Assembly (NCBI RefSeq): GCF_024721175.1
Contig: NZ_CP099400.1
Location: 338,073 to 402,072, forward strand
Source: Rhizobium sp. Pop5
Lineage (GTDB): Bacteria; Pseudomonadota; Alphaproteobacteria; Rhizobiales; Rhizobiaceae
Direction: 5' to 3'
DNA: 64,000 nt
Part shown: piece after piece, positions 26,262-33,897 of the stretch
Numbering within the stretch: position 1 is the first letter of the stretch
Layout of the letters: each line of letters opens with the position of its first letter
The notes under the pieces: model-generated
Database searches by the model: none
What the model saw: only the letters and a program-made list of their open reading frames with translations
Told to the model about the DNA's origin: nothing
Translations under genes and position numbers: made by a program

Positions 26262-27877
26262 AGCTTGGCTCCGGCGGAGGTATAGAGAACCGTAAATCCG
26301 ACGCGCGCCTCTTCGGGCAGGAGTTCGCCGAGGCGTTTGGCGATATTGCCGGCGGTGCGGCGCCTGTCGTTCTGCTTGAGGAATTCTATGAGATCAGGCA
26401 TCGGCGTTGCAGAGGTGACGGCAACGAGCAGGTCCGTGCCGAAGGGGGCTACGACGGAAAGATCGAGATCGAAGCTCGCCGACATCTCTGCATCGACCTC
26501 TCTCTCGCCGGGATAGAGGAACTGCACGGTTCCATCACCGGTGATATCGAAGAGCACGAGCTTGCGGCCTGATAAATCCGAAACCGTGACGCCGACCCGC
26601 TCGCCTTCGCGATGAACTGCATCGGAAGGCGTGACGCGCACGGTCTGCGGGTTTGCCTCTGACAGTCGCTTCAGCGTGTCGAGCGCGGCCATCCGGTCGA
26701 CGACGAAAGGCATATCACCGGCGCCGATGCTGGAGGAGACGACATCGCCACCAGCGATCGCCTCGTGCTTTTCGGGGTCGAAGACGAGTTCGGCATTGGC
26801 ACCGTCCGTCAGCTTGAACGGCGTGATGGCCGGATCGATTCCTTGCAGCACCGGATCGGTGCCGAGGGCGGCGATACTGATCGGCGCGCGCGCGGCCGGT
26901 GGCGGCGGAACGTTCGATTTCTCCGATCCCGTTGTGGTGCCTGCACCGTCGTAGTTATAGACGACGGCGTGGTCGAGATCGGTTCCGGGCGGGCTCTCCG
27001 TGAAGATGTTCTGCCGCTGGTCGGTGAACTGATAGACCGACTGGCGCACATATTCGAAGAGTTCGCGGCGGCTGACGGCACCGTCGCCGTTGCGGTCGGC
27101 GGCGCCTTCGAAGGCGCGGGCCGTCGCATAACTCAGTGCGCCGCGTTTCTGCGGAATGCCGGGAATTGATATCTCAGGCGATTTGGTGTTCTCGTCGACG
27201 GCGGCGAGGAAGGTCAGCCGTCTGTAATCGAAGCCGGTGGAGAGCGCATCCGCCGTGGTCGAAATCGGCGCGAGGTCGTCCTCCTCGATCGTATAGGAAG
27301 GCGCTTGACGCCAGGTGATGTCAGCACCGCGCGGATCGACATCCCGAGTCATGCCGCCAGCATGGCAGGTGTCGGCGATGAAGAGGACATCGGCACCCTT
27401 GGCCTCCAGCTTGTGGATCAGCACCTTGAATTCGTCGCCGAAGATGCGCTCGCGCGATCCGGGCAGGCGCGTGTCGAAGCCGGCAAGCACATAGACCTCG
27501 TCGCGGCCGCTCGGTTTGGAGCCCCGGACGCGCTCCGGTTCGCTTGATCCGTGGCCGGCGATGCCGAGCACGACGAGATCGCCGGAGCCGGCCCTTTCCG
27601 TGACGGCCTCGATCGCATGGAAGATACCTTCGCGGTCGGCCTCGCCGTTTTTCAGGAGCGTCATGTCTTCGACGCCGACCGAGCGCAGCGATAGGGAAAG
27701 GTCCTCGGCGTCGGCGACCGCGCCGTGCAGCGGCGGAACATTGCGATAGAGGTCGATGCCGATCAGGACTGCCCTGACCGTGCCGCGTTCGGGCGCCTCG
27801 ATCGTTCTTGCCAGGCTGTCGGTGGCCGTCATCGCCAAGAGGGCGAGTGCTGCGGCCATGGAAACGGATGCGGACAT
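26258..27877 (-). CDS. Secreted caspase-like protease with EF-hand and DUF4384-like domain
   Basis: A 539-aa protein. An N-terminal signal (about 1-23) leads into a peptidase C14 domain starting RAVLIGIDLY. The catalytic dyad is intact: His109 (IAGHGS) and Cys171 (ADTCHAGG). Residues 261-272 (DRNGDGAVSRRE) form a canonical EF-hand loop, suggesting Ca2+ binding near or inside the caspase region, as calcium activates many metacaspases. A Pro-rich linker follows, then a DUF4384-like domain (~390-500). ATG 27877 is chosen because GGGGAGG lies seven bases upstream; a TTG two codons earlier is possible. It is second in the operon and overlaps the trypsin-caspase gene. Confidence 0.9.
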   Translation of the reverse strand: MSASVSMAAALALLAMTATDSLARTIEAPERGTVRAVLIGIDLYRNVPPLHGAVADAEDLSLSLRSVGVEDMTLLKNGEADREGIFHAIEAVTERAGSGDLVVLGIAGHGSSEPERVRGSKPSGRDEVYVLAGFDTRLPGSRERIFGDEFKVLIHKLEAKGADVLFIADTCHAGGMTRDVDPRGADITWRQAPSYTIEEDDLAPISTTADALSTGFDYRRLTFLAAVDENTKSPEISIPGIPQKRGALSYATARAFEGAADRNGDGAVSRRELFEYVRQSVYQFTDQRQNIFTESPPGTDLDHAVVYNYDGAGTTTGSEKSNVPPPPAARAPISIAALGTDPVLQGIDPAITPFKLTDGANAELVFDPEKHEAIAGGDVVSSSIGAGDMPFVVDRMAALDTLKRLSEANPQTVRVTPSDAVHREGERVGVTVSDLSGRKLVLFDITGDGTVQFLYPGEREVDAEMSASFDLDLSVVAPFGTDLLVAVTSATPMPDLIEFLKQNDRRRTAGNIAKRLGELLPEEARVGFTVLYTSAGAKL

Positions 27878-27899
27878 GGCCAAACCTCCCCTCGCCCGG

Positions 27900-29840
27900 C
27901 TATTCGCGCCGCCATTCGACGCGGCGGTTCAGCGCGTCGATATCGTCTTCGGTAAGGTTCGCCGTCGCCGTGACGTCGACCGGCTCGGAGGCTCCGCGGC
28001 CTTCGGCGTCAATTGTCGCATCGATGCCTTTGCTCTTCAGGAAATCGGCGACGGCCTTGGCGCGGCGCTCGGAGAGCTTCTGGTTATAATCGTCGCCGCC
28101 TCGCCGGTCAGTATGGCCGATCAGGATAACACGGCCGGGCTTCTGCTCCTTCAGCGCTTCCAGCAATTCCTGCGCCGCCTCCGTGCCGATCGAGGTAAAG
28201 GTCGACTTGTCGAAATCGAAGGTGATCGGAACCGGGATCGAGACCGGCACGATGCCGCGGACGTTTTCCGAATAGATGCCGCCAAGCACGCCGCTGCGGT
28301 GATCCTTCTCGGCTGGCACGAAGCTACCTTGCGGGTTGTCGCTCGTCGGATTGGCGGCAAGGATGCGGGCCTGGGCGGCGCGCTGGATGAGATCGGAGAT
28401 CGTCTCGGCCGGCGGCGCTTTCGGCGTGCGGGTCTCGTTCTTGATGATCTCGATCGCTTGCTGGTAATCGGCGGCGGCATCGGCGAAGCGGCGGCCGGAG
28501 AAATAGATCTCGCCGAGTGTGGCGGAGGCCTGCCAGAGCACTTGCGGGCTGTCGGCAGCGACGAGCAGCGGCTCGTAATCGGCGACCGGCTTGTCGGCGG
28601 CCATCATTTCCTGGGCTGCGGCGAGCCGGAGTGCAGCGACGCGGCGTTGGGCATTGATCTGGAATTGCCCGCAATCGGCGCTGACGGCGATTGCATCGGC
28701 CTCCGTCGCGGCAGCGTTGATATCCTTTGCGGCGACGGCGGTGTTCAGCTTGTCGAGAAGGGCGTTGCAGGCGGGCGTATCGGCATTCGCCATCTCGATC
28801 TCTTCGCCTTGGCCGGCAGCCTCCGGCTCGGCCGAGCGGCCGAGGTTTATCTGCGGCATCTTGATGCCGAAGCCGCCGGGCAACTTGAATTGCGGCATCT
28901 TGATCTGCGGCATCGGCAGTTTCGGCATCTTCATCTGTGAAGACTGCGACGACTGGTACGATTGCGACGACTGCATGGGCCGGTTGGACGTGCTGCCGGT
29001 GGCGGGGCCGATCAGCTCCAGCTCATCGGCGGAAAGCTCCTGGCCGGGCGCCAGATTGGTGACGATCTTGTATTTCTTCGGCGGCTGCGACGTGGCCTGT
29101 TCGACAGGCTGGGGAGCAGGCTTCTTCGGCTTTTCGATCGCCGGTTCCGGCTTCTTGGCGACTTCCTGTTTCACGACAGGCTTCGGCTTCGCAGCAGCCG
29201 GAGGTTTCGGCGGCTCAACGGGCGGCTTTGCAGCCTGTTCGACCGGCGCGGGCTTTGCCGCGGGGGCGGCTGCGACGGGCGGGGCGGCGGGCATGCTATC
29301 GACCGTCGTCAGCATCAGCGTCTTGCTGCTGATCTTCGTGCCGAGGCTGCGGGCTTCTTCGAGGCTGCGGGAAACGGCGTCCATTCCGCCGTCGATCGAG
29401 CGGAACATGCCGCTGCCGCTGCCGCCGAGATCGGCAAAAATGGTCAGCGGCTTGGAGGAATAGAAGACCTTGATCTGTTCCTGGCCGACCGGGCCGGAAA
29501 CCTGCAGTCTGGCGCCGCTCGCCGGATCCGGCACCTGCACGCGCTTGCCGGCGCTAACGAGAGCGTCGGTCTGATATTTGTTCGGGAAAAGCTTCACGAC
29601 GGAGCCGTTCGGCGAGACGTTCAGCACCGTCACATAGGAATTCTCAGTCGACTGGATGAAGAGGCCGACGACTTCGCCGATGGCGTATTTCGCCTCAGCG
29701 CGATCGAAGGTAATGCTGACGGGTCCGGCCTGGGCGGGCGCTTCGGTCAAGGTGCGTTCGTTCTGCGCCTCGACGGCGGGAGCCATCGGGAAAAGCGAAA
29801 GAAATGTGGCTGCGGCTAGGATGGCTTTGCGGGTCAGCAT
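27900..29840 (-). CDS. OmpA-domain protein with N-terminal DUF4384
   Basis: A 646-aa protein, first gene of the protease operon. It has a signal peptide (1-25, ending AVEA), then a DUF4384 domain (~38-130; VGLFIQSTENSYVTVLNVSPNG), and a long Pro/Lys/Ala linker (~190-265). A Gln/Ser/Met-rich segment with repeated MPQIKMPQ-type units comes next, then a TPR-like helical part. The C-terminal OmpA domain (~535-646; TFDFDKSTF, GHTDRRGGDDYN, LSERRAKAVADFL) binds peptidoglycan. It would anchor the system to the cell wall and may recruit the caspase proteins through the shared DUF4384. The start at 29840 follows AGGGAGG; 16 bp separate it from the next gene. Confidence 0.88.
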   Translation of the reverse strand: MLTRKAILAAATFLSLFPMAPAVEAQNERTLTEAPAQAGPVSITFDRAEAKYAIGEVVGLFIQSTENSYVTVLNVSPNGSVVKLFPNKYQTDALVSAGKRVQVPDPASGARLQVSGPVGQEQIKVFYSSKPLTIFADLGGSGSGMFRSIDGGMDAVSRSLEEARSLGTKISSKTLMLTTVDSMPAAPPVAAAPAAKPAPVEQAAKPPVEPPKPPAAAKPKPVVKQEVAKKPEPAIEKPKKPAPQPVEQATSQPPKKYKIVTNLAPGQELSADELELIGPATGSTSNRPMQSSQSYQSSQSSQMKMPKLPMPQIKMPQFKLPGGFGIKMPQINLGRSAEPEAAGQGEEIEMANADTPACNALLDKLNTAVAAKDINAAATEADAIAVSADCGQFQINAQRRVAALRLAAAQEMMAADKPVADYEPLLVAADSPQVLWQASATLGEIYFSGRRFADAAADYQQAIEIIKNETRTPKAPPAETISDLIQRAAQARILAANPTSDNPQGSFVPAEKDHRSGVLGGIYSENVRGIVPVSIPVPITFDFDKSTFTSIGTEAAQELLEALKEQKPGRVILIGHTDRRGGDDYNQKLSERRAKAVADFLKSKGIDATIDAEGRGASEPVDVTATANLTEDDIDALNRRVEWRRE

Positions 29841-30050
29841 TGGAAACCTCCCTCTTCGAACAATCTCACACTGTGCTGAAGATGAGAATAGCACTGACCG
29901 GCGAAATTGGGATGGCTGTGCCTGTCTTGCTTGAGGGAGGGTTACAAATTATTTGGAACCTCGAAGAACCGGTAAGGCGAAGACGTGAGCAAGACTCGCG
30001 ATCGGTAATATCCGCCGCCTGATATATTCGGTTCGACTGCCAGGAGAGGG

Positions 30051-30428
30051 TTAGTTCTTGGGCTTCTGGCCGGCCGATTTCAGGATCGAGATCAGGTCGC
30101 TCATTCCCTCGGGCGAGGAATTGTAGAGCCAAAGGATATCCGGATTGTCTGTGGTGAATTCCTTGCCGGGGGCTGAGCCCATGTCGCGGCCGGGCGAGGT
30201 CGCATCCGGCAGCTTGCTTTCGCCCGGCGTCAGTCCCTTGGCCTGTTCGTGTTCGGCAATGATCGCGGCAGCGGCGGCAAACGCCTTTTCGTCATGTTGG
30301 CGGAGTGCCGAAAGCGAGGGATTTCGCTTGGCCAGCGCATCCTCGACTGGCCCGGAATAGGCAAGCTCAGGTAGCTGCAGCGCCAGCAGAAGGCCGATCG
30401 ACAAGGTTACGAGCCGGAATTTCGTCAT
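30051..30428 (-). CDS. Small secreted protein, unknown
   Basis: A 125-aa protein with a clear signal peptide (MTKFRLVTLSIGLLLALQLP, ending AYS) and a short acidic mature part. I recognise no domain. Gene order and direction match the protease operon, but a 210-bp gap separates it from the OmpA gene, so it may be transcribed separately. The mature protein contains no Cys. A role as substrate or regulator of the neighbouring proteases is possible but unsupported. Confidence 0.65.
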   Translation of the reverse strand: MTKFRLVTLSIGLLLALQLPELAYSGPVEDALAKRNPSLSALRQHDEKAFAAAAAIIAEHEQAKGLTPGESKLPDATSPGRDMGSAPGKEFTTDNPDILWLYNSSPEGMSDLISILKSAGQKPKN

Positions 30429-30624
30429 CGTCGTCAAATCCGTTATCAACCCGATGCGCCGCGCTATGGCTGGCAGCACGACAATAGGGAGAGGCCGGAA
30501 GGAAGGCAACGGCGCTCAGTGCCAATCGATTGGGAGGGTTGAAATCGACTGGCAGCGGCGCTTTGGCTCTTTGTTTTATGTATGTCGTTGACCTCGCACT
30601 GCTGCAATTTCGGGGCGGCATACA

Positions 30625-31215
30625 TCAGAGGATCTTCAATTCCTGCAGGCCGAGGCGGAGATTGCGCAGCATTTCCCCGAAGATTTCCTCGATCTTGCCA
30701 GTCGACCAGACGACCATGGTGCCGTAGGGCGAGCGGGTGCGCTGCATGAAGCCCGCCGTCTCGAAATCGATCAGCGTCTTGCGACAGGTCTCGCTCGACA
30801 TCACCGCGACAAGGAAACGGGCGAGATTGGACTGGTCGATCGCGCCTGATTTATCGGCCCAGTTCTGGATCAGCCGCGGCTTGGTGTCGGCGGTGAACAT
30901 CGAGGCCAGCGCGCGGTCCTGTGAAAGTCCGAGGCGCTGGAGCTTGGCGGGATCGCGGGTGAGCGAGACCACGTAATCATTATGCAGGTCGGCGAAGCGT
31001 TCGATATCTTCCGCCGTGCTGATGCCAAAGACCTTCATCGAATAAAGGAACTCTGCCATCAGATAGGTCGGCTCAGAACGCAGCTGCGCCAGATGCTTTT
31101 CATCCTTGCTGGCCGAGGCCGCGCAGACGCGATCGGAGAAGCCTATCCGCGCCGCGCGGACCTGCTCCAGCAGGCTTACGTCGAGCGCCAGTTCGTCACC
31201 GTTCCATTCCAGCAT
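30625..31215 (-). CDS. Putative winged-helix regulator
   Basis: A 196-aa cytosolic protein with no signal. The C-terminal third (ETCRKTLIDFETAGFMQRTR, then SPYGTMVVWSTG) looks like a recognition helix plus wing of a MarR-type fold; the N-terminal part is helical. The start at 31215 is preferred because AGGGA lies six bases upstream; another ATG is two codons earlier. It is divergent from the propeller-NlpC gene and could control the protease region. DNA binding is inferred from pattern only. Confidence 0.6.
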   Translation of the reverse strand: MLEWNGDELALDVSLLEQVRAARIGFSDRVCAASASKDEKHLAQLRSEPTYLMAEFLYSMKVFGISTAEDIERFADLHNDYVVSLTRDPAKLQRLGLSQDRALASMFTADTKPRLIQNWADKSGAIDQSNLARFLVAVMSSETCRKTLIDFETAGFMQRTRSPYGTMVVWSTGKIEEIFGEMLRNLRLGLQELKIL

Positions 31216-31364
31216 AAGCATTCCCTGCCAGCAAATCTTCGAGACGATGATCTTGTACTATCGCAGAGGCAGATCTCCAAATCGTTTGGAAAGCAACGGC
31301 TTGCTGGCGAGGCGCATCTAGCCTACCATTTTAAAGACTTGGCAGCCTTTTTGAGGTCGAGGCA

Positions 31365-32969
31365 ATGCGTAGTTTGGGGTCGCATATTCTGTTTGCCGCG
31401 GCACTTGCGGTCGCCTCGCCAGGTTTTGCCAAAGACACCGTGATGATCGAGCTTCGCAGTGGCGACGGCGGCCGTTCTGTCGGCATCGTTTCCTCGAGCG
31501 AGGAAGTGGAGGCATCGGGGCCTGCGGCGATCACTGTCGGCGATGACGGTACCATCTACATCCTCGACCAGAACAACGGCCGCGTGCTCGCCGTCGATGC
31601 CGAACGCTCGCAGGCCGATCCCGAAATTCTGCCGCTGCCGGAAAACGCGGCGCCGGAGGATCTCGCCGTCGTCCATAACGAACTCTACCTCTGGTCGGAT
31701 GGCGTCGTGCCGCTCGAGCGCTCCACCGATGCCGACGGCCGGTCGCAGACGTTGCGCGCCGTCGACGGCGGCGATGCCGACGATTACACCCGCTCCGTCT
31801 TCGCCTCCATGGGCTCGGTGCCGCCAGGTCCCTTGAACAGCATCATCGATGAGATCGGCCGCAGTACCAGCCGGCCGGAAGCCCGCCCACCGATCGTCCA
31901 ATACGTGCCGAGCCGCGGGCTCGGCGATATCGTCGCGGAGGTCTCGGCGGCAAACGACAAGGCGGAAATCCTGCTGCGGCGCAGCAGCTCGGAAGAGAAT
32001 TTCCTGTCGCTGTCGCTGACATCGGAAGGGCGGATCGGGACCGTCGAACTTCTCGATATCGACACGACAGGCAGGCCCTACGCGCTGGTCGAGCTCGTGC
32101 CCGCCGACCAGCCTGATCGCACCGGGATGCTGGTGGTTCGCTTCACGCCGAACGGGGCGATGGACCGTGTCTACGACCTGCCGATCGATGCCGGCACGGT
32201 GTTCTCGAGGCGTTTCGTCGCGATCGGTCCGCGCGGCGACGTGCTCTATTTAAGATCACAGGAGAGCCGGGCGCAGGTGCTGAAACTCGACGGCAGGGAG
32301 CCCGGCCGCAAGCTCGCCGTCGCCAAGCCTGCCAAGCCGTTGAACACAGGCAAGCCAGGCAAGACGCCGAAGGTCGCGATCGTACCGAAATCGCGCAGCG
32401 ACGTCATCGAGCGGGCGATCGGCTTCGAAACGCTGAACTGGCTTGTGACGCCGACCGCCTATGGCGGCGATCCCGGGCCGGGCTGCGCCAACATGAACCG
32501 GTTGCGCCGGCCGATCTACCTGATCGGCAAACGCGGGCAGACGGTGAAGGGTGTTCCCTACTGCTGGGGCTGCAAGACGCCGCTGGAGGATTTCGTCGAG
32601 GGTGTGGAGAAAGGCCAGACCGCAGGCAATGTCTGCACCAAGAGCTTGCCGCAATCCAATATCCTCGGCGTCGACTGCTCCGGGTTCGTCAGCGATGCCT
32701 GGGGCCTGAAGATGCACGTATCGACCCGCGCCATTCCGGGCATCGCCAAGCGACTCTCCGACCCCTGGTCGATGCAGCCGGGCGACGCTCTGAACAAGCC
32801 GGGCTCGCACGTGCTCCTGTTCATGCGCTTCACCGACGACCGCAAAGTGGAGGTGATGGAAGCCTCGCCCAACGCCTGCAAAGGCCGCGTCTGCCGCAAT
32901 ACCTACTCGCTCGGCAGCCTGTTGATGCGCGGATACCAGCCGGTGCGTTTCAAGGGGCTGGATGGCTGA
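31365..32969 (+). CDS. Secreted beta-propeller / NlpC-P60 hydrolase
   Basis: A 534-aa protein with a signal peptide (1-22, ending GFA). Residues ~35-330 contain NHL-like beta-propeller repeats (AAITVGDDGTIYILDQNNGR). The C-terminal ~150 residues fit NlpC/P60: Cys438 in GVDCSGFVSDAW and His482 in GSHVLLF, the catalytic pair of peptidoglycan endopeptidases or amidases. Several extra Cys nearby could form disulfides. It is the only rightward gene in this block and could remodel the wall around the OmpA-anchored protease system. Confidence 0.78.
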   Translation: MRSLGSHILFAAALAVASPGFAKDTVMIELRSGDGGRSVGIVSSSEEVEASGPAAITVGDDGTIYILDQNNGRVLAVDAERSQADPEILPLPENAAPEDLAVVHNELYLWSDGVVPLERSTDADGRSQTLRAVDGGDADDYTRSVFASMGSVPPGPLNSIIDEIGRSTSRPEARPPIVQYVPSRGLGDIVAEVSAANDKAEILLRRSSSEENFLSLSLTSEGRIGTVELLDIDTTGRPYALVELVPADQPDRTGMLVVRFTPNGAMDRVYDLPIDAGTVFSRRFVAIGPRGDVLYLRSQESRAQVLKLDGREPGRKLAVAKPAKPLNTGKPGKTPKVAIVPKSRSDVIERAIGFETLNWLVTPTAYGGDPGPGCANMNRLRRPIYLIGKRGQTVKGVPYCWGCKTPLEDFVEGVEKGQTAGNVCTKSLPQSNILGVDCSGFVSDAWGLKMHVSTRAIPGIAKRLSDPWSMQPGDALNKPGSHVLLFMRFTDDRKVEVMEASPNACKGRVCRNTYSLGSLLMRGYQPVRFKGLDG

Positions 32970-33213
32970 AGAGGATCGTCTCACGCCCGATTGGGAATGT
33001 TCTTCGAAATATGGGCTGGATATTTGAAGAGGTGTAAGGCGCTATCGTGATAGGCGAGCTTAGAAGTGGCCACTGTTGACAGATGACGTACATTGCTCCA
33101 CCGGCAGCACTCTGAGCGATACGCCGCCTCGATGGTAAGCGCTGCCCATACGCAAGCTCAAACATCTTGAGGTCGCGTACAGAAACCTCCCCATCACGAT
33201 GCCCATTGAAGCG

Positions 33214-33873
33214 TTAAATCGCCGAAACGACGGATCGAGCTTGTGCGGACCCCGAGGCCAGGGCGAGCGCAACGGCCGCCGACACTGCTTCTGCGGTGGT
33301 CAGTGAGACCTCCGCGCTGAGAGAAGTCATGTCGATATCCAACTTGCCGTAGTCCACCATATAATAACCTGATCGAGTTTCGATAACGGCATCAGGCCTG
33401 ATCGAAAGGAGATCCTGTGCCATTGTCCCAACGAAAACAGGCCCTCCCCAGACGTAACGGAAGGAGTAGATTGGAATGCCAGTCGGCGATATGCCGAGAC
33501 GACGAATATGAGTTTTGAGGCGGCGATCAGACCAACCCGGATCGCTGGAAGGCCCGCCAGTATCTCCGGAAGAGGAACTACTCGATGAGGAACTGCTGGA
33601 TGAGGAACCACCGCCCATTCCGGAAGAACCGCCGGAGCTCGAAGAGCTACCTGAGCTGGAACCCTTGTCGGAACTGGCGAAAGTCCTCTGATCGCTTCTT
33701 GCGACGTTCCCGGCTGATACTCTTGTGACGGTCGGCGGATTCTTTCTAACCGGCTCTTTGGTGGCAAATAACGTTTGCGCTCCTGGATCAAAAATACAGC
33801 TCTGCAAGATGGCGCCCGAGCCGGCGATGAAGGTAGAGCAAAGGAGTACACGGATGGTGATTTTGCTGGTCAT
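33214..33873 (-). CDS. Probable lipoprotein with Ser-rich stalk and S74-like chaperone domain
   Basis: A 219-aa protein. A signal with a lipobox-like LQSC near residue 30 is followed by a low-complexity Ser/Gly stretch (~75-110). Next comes a tail-fibre-type C-terminal domain (SDRRLKTHIRRLG, IPIYSFRYVWGG, VGTMAQDLL, RPDAV, VDYGKL), the intramolecular chaperone / peptidase S74 family, which trimerises and in phage proteins cleaves itself at the Ser of SDRRLK. In rhizobia similar free-standing proteins exist. ATG 33873 is taken over an upstream GTG (33888). It lies nine bases after the stop-side neighbour, the caspase-Sel1 gene, on the same strand. Confidence 0.75.
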   Translation of the reverse strand: MTSKITIRVLLCSTFIAGSGAILQSCIFDPGAQTLFATKEPVRKNPPTVTRVSAGNVARSDQRTFASSDKGSSSGSSSSSGGSSGMGGGSSSSSSSSSSSSSGDTGGPSSDPGWSDRRLKTHIRRLGISPTGIPIYSFRYVWGGPVFVGTMAQDLLSIRPDAVIETRSGYYMVDYGKLDIDMTSLSAEVSLTTAEAVSAAVALALASGSAQARSVVSAI

Positions 33874-33897
33874 ATAGAGCGTCCCCACGATCGCCAG

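Noticed and set aside
24894..26285. 463-codon open frame antisense to the trypsin-caspase gene
   Set aside because: The sense strand has the full trypsin triad and Cys pattern; the antisense frame is a codon-bias artefact.
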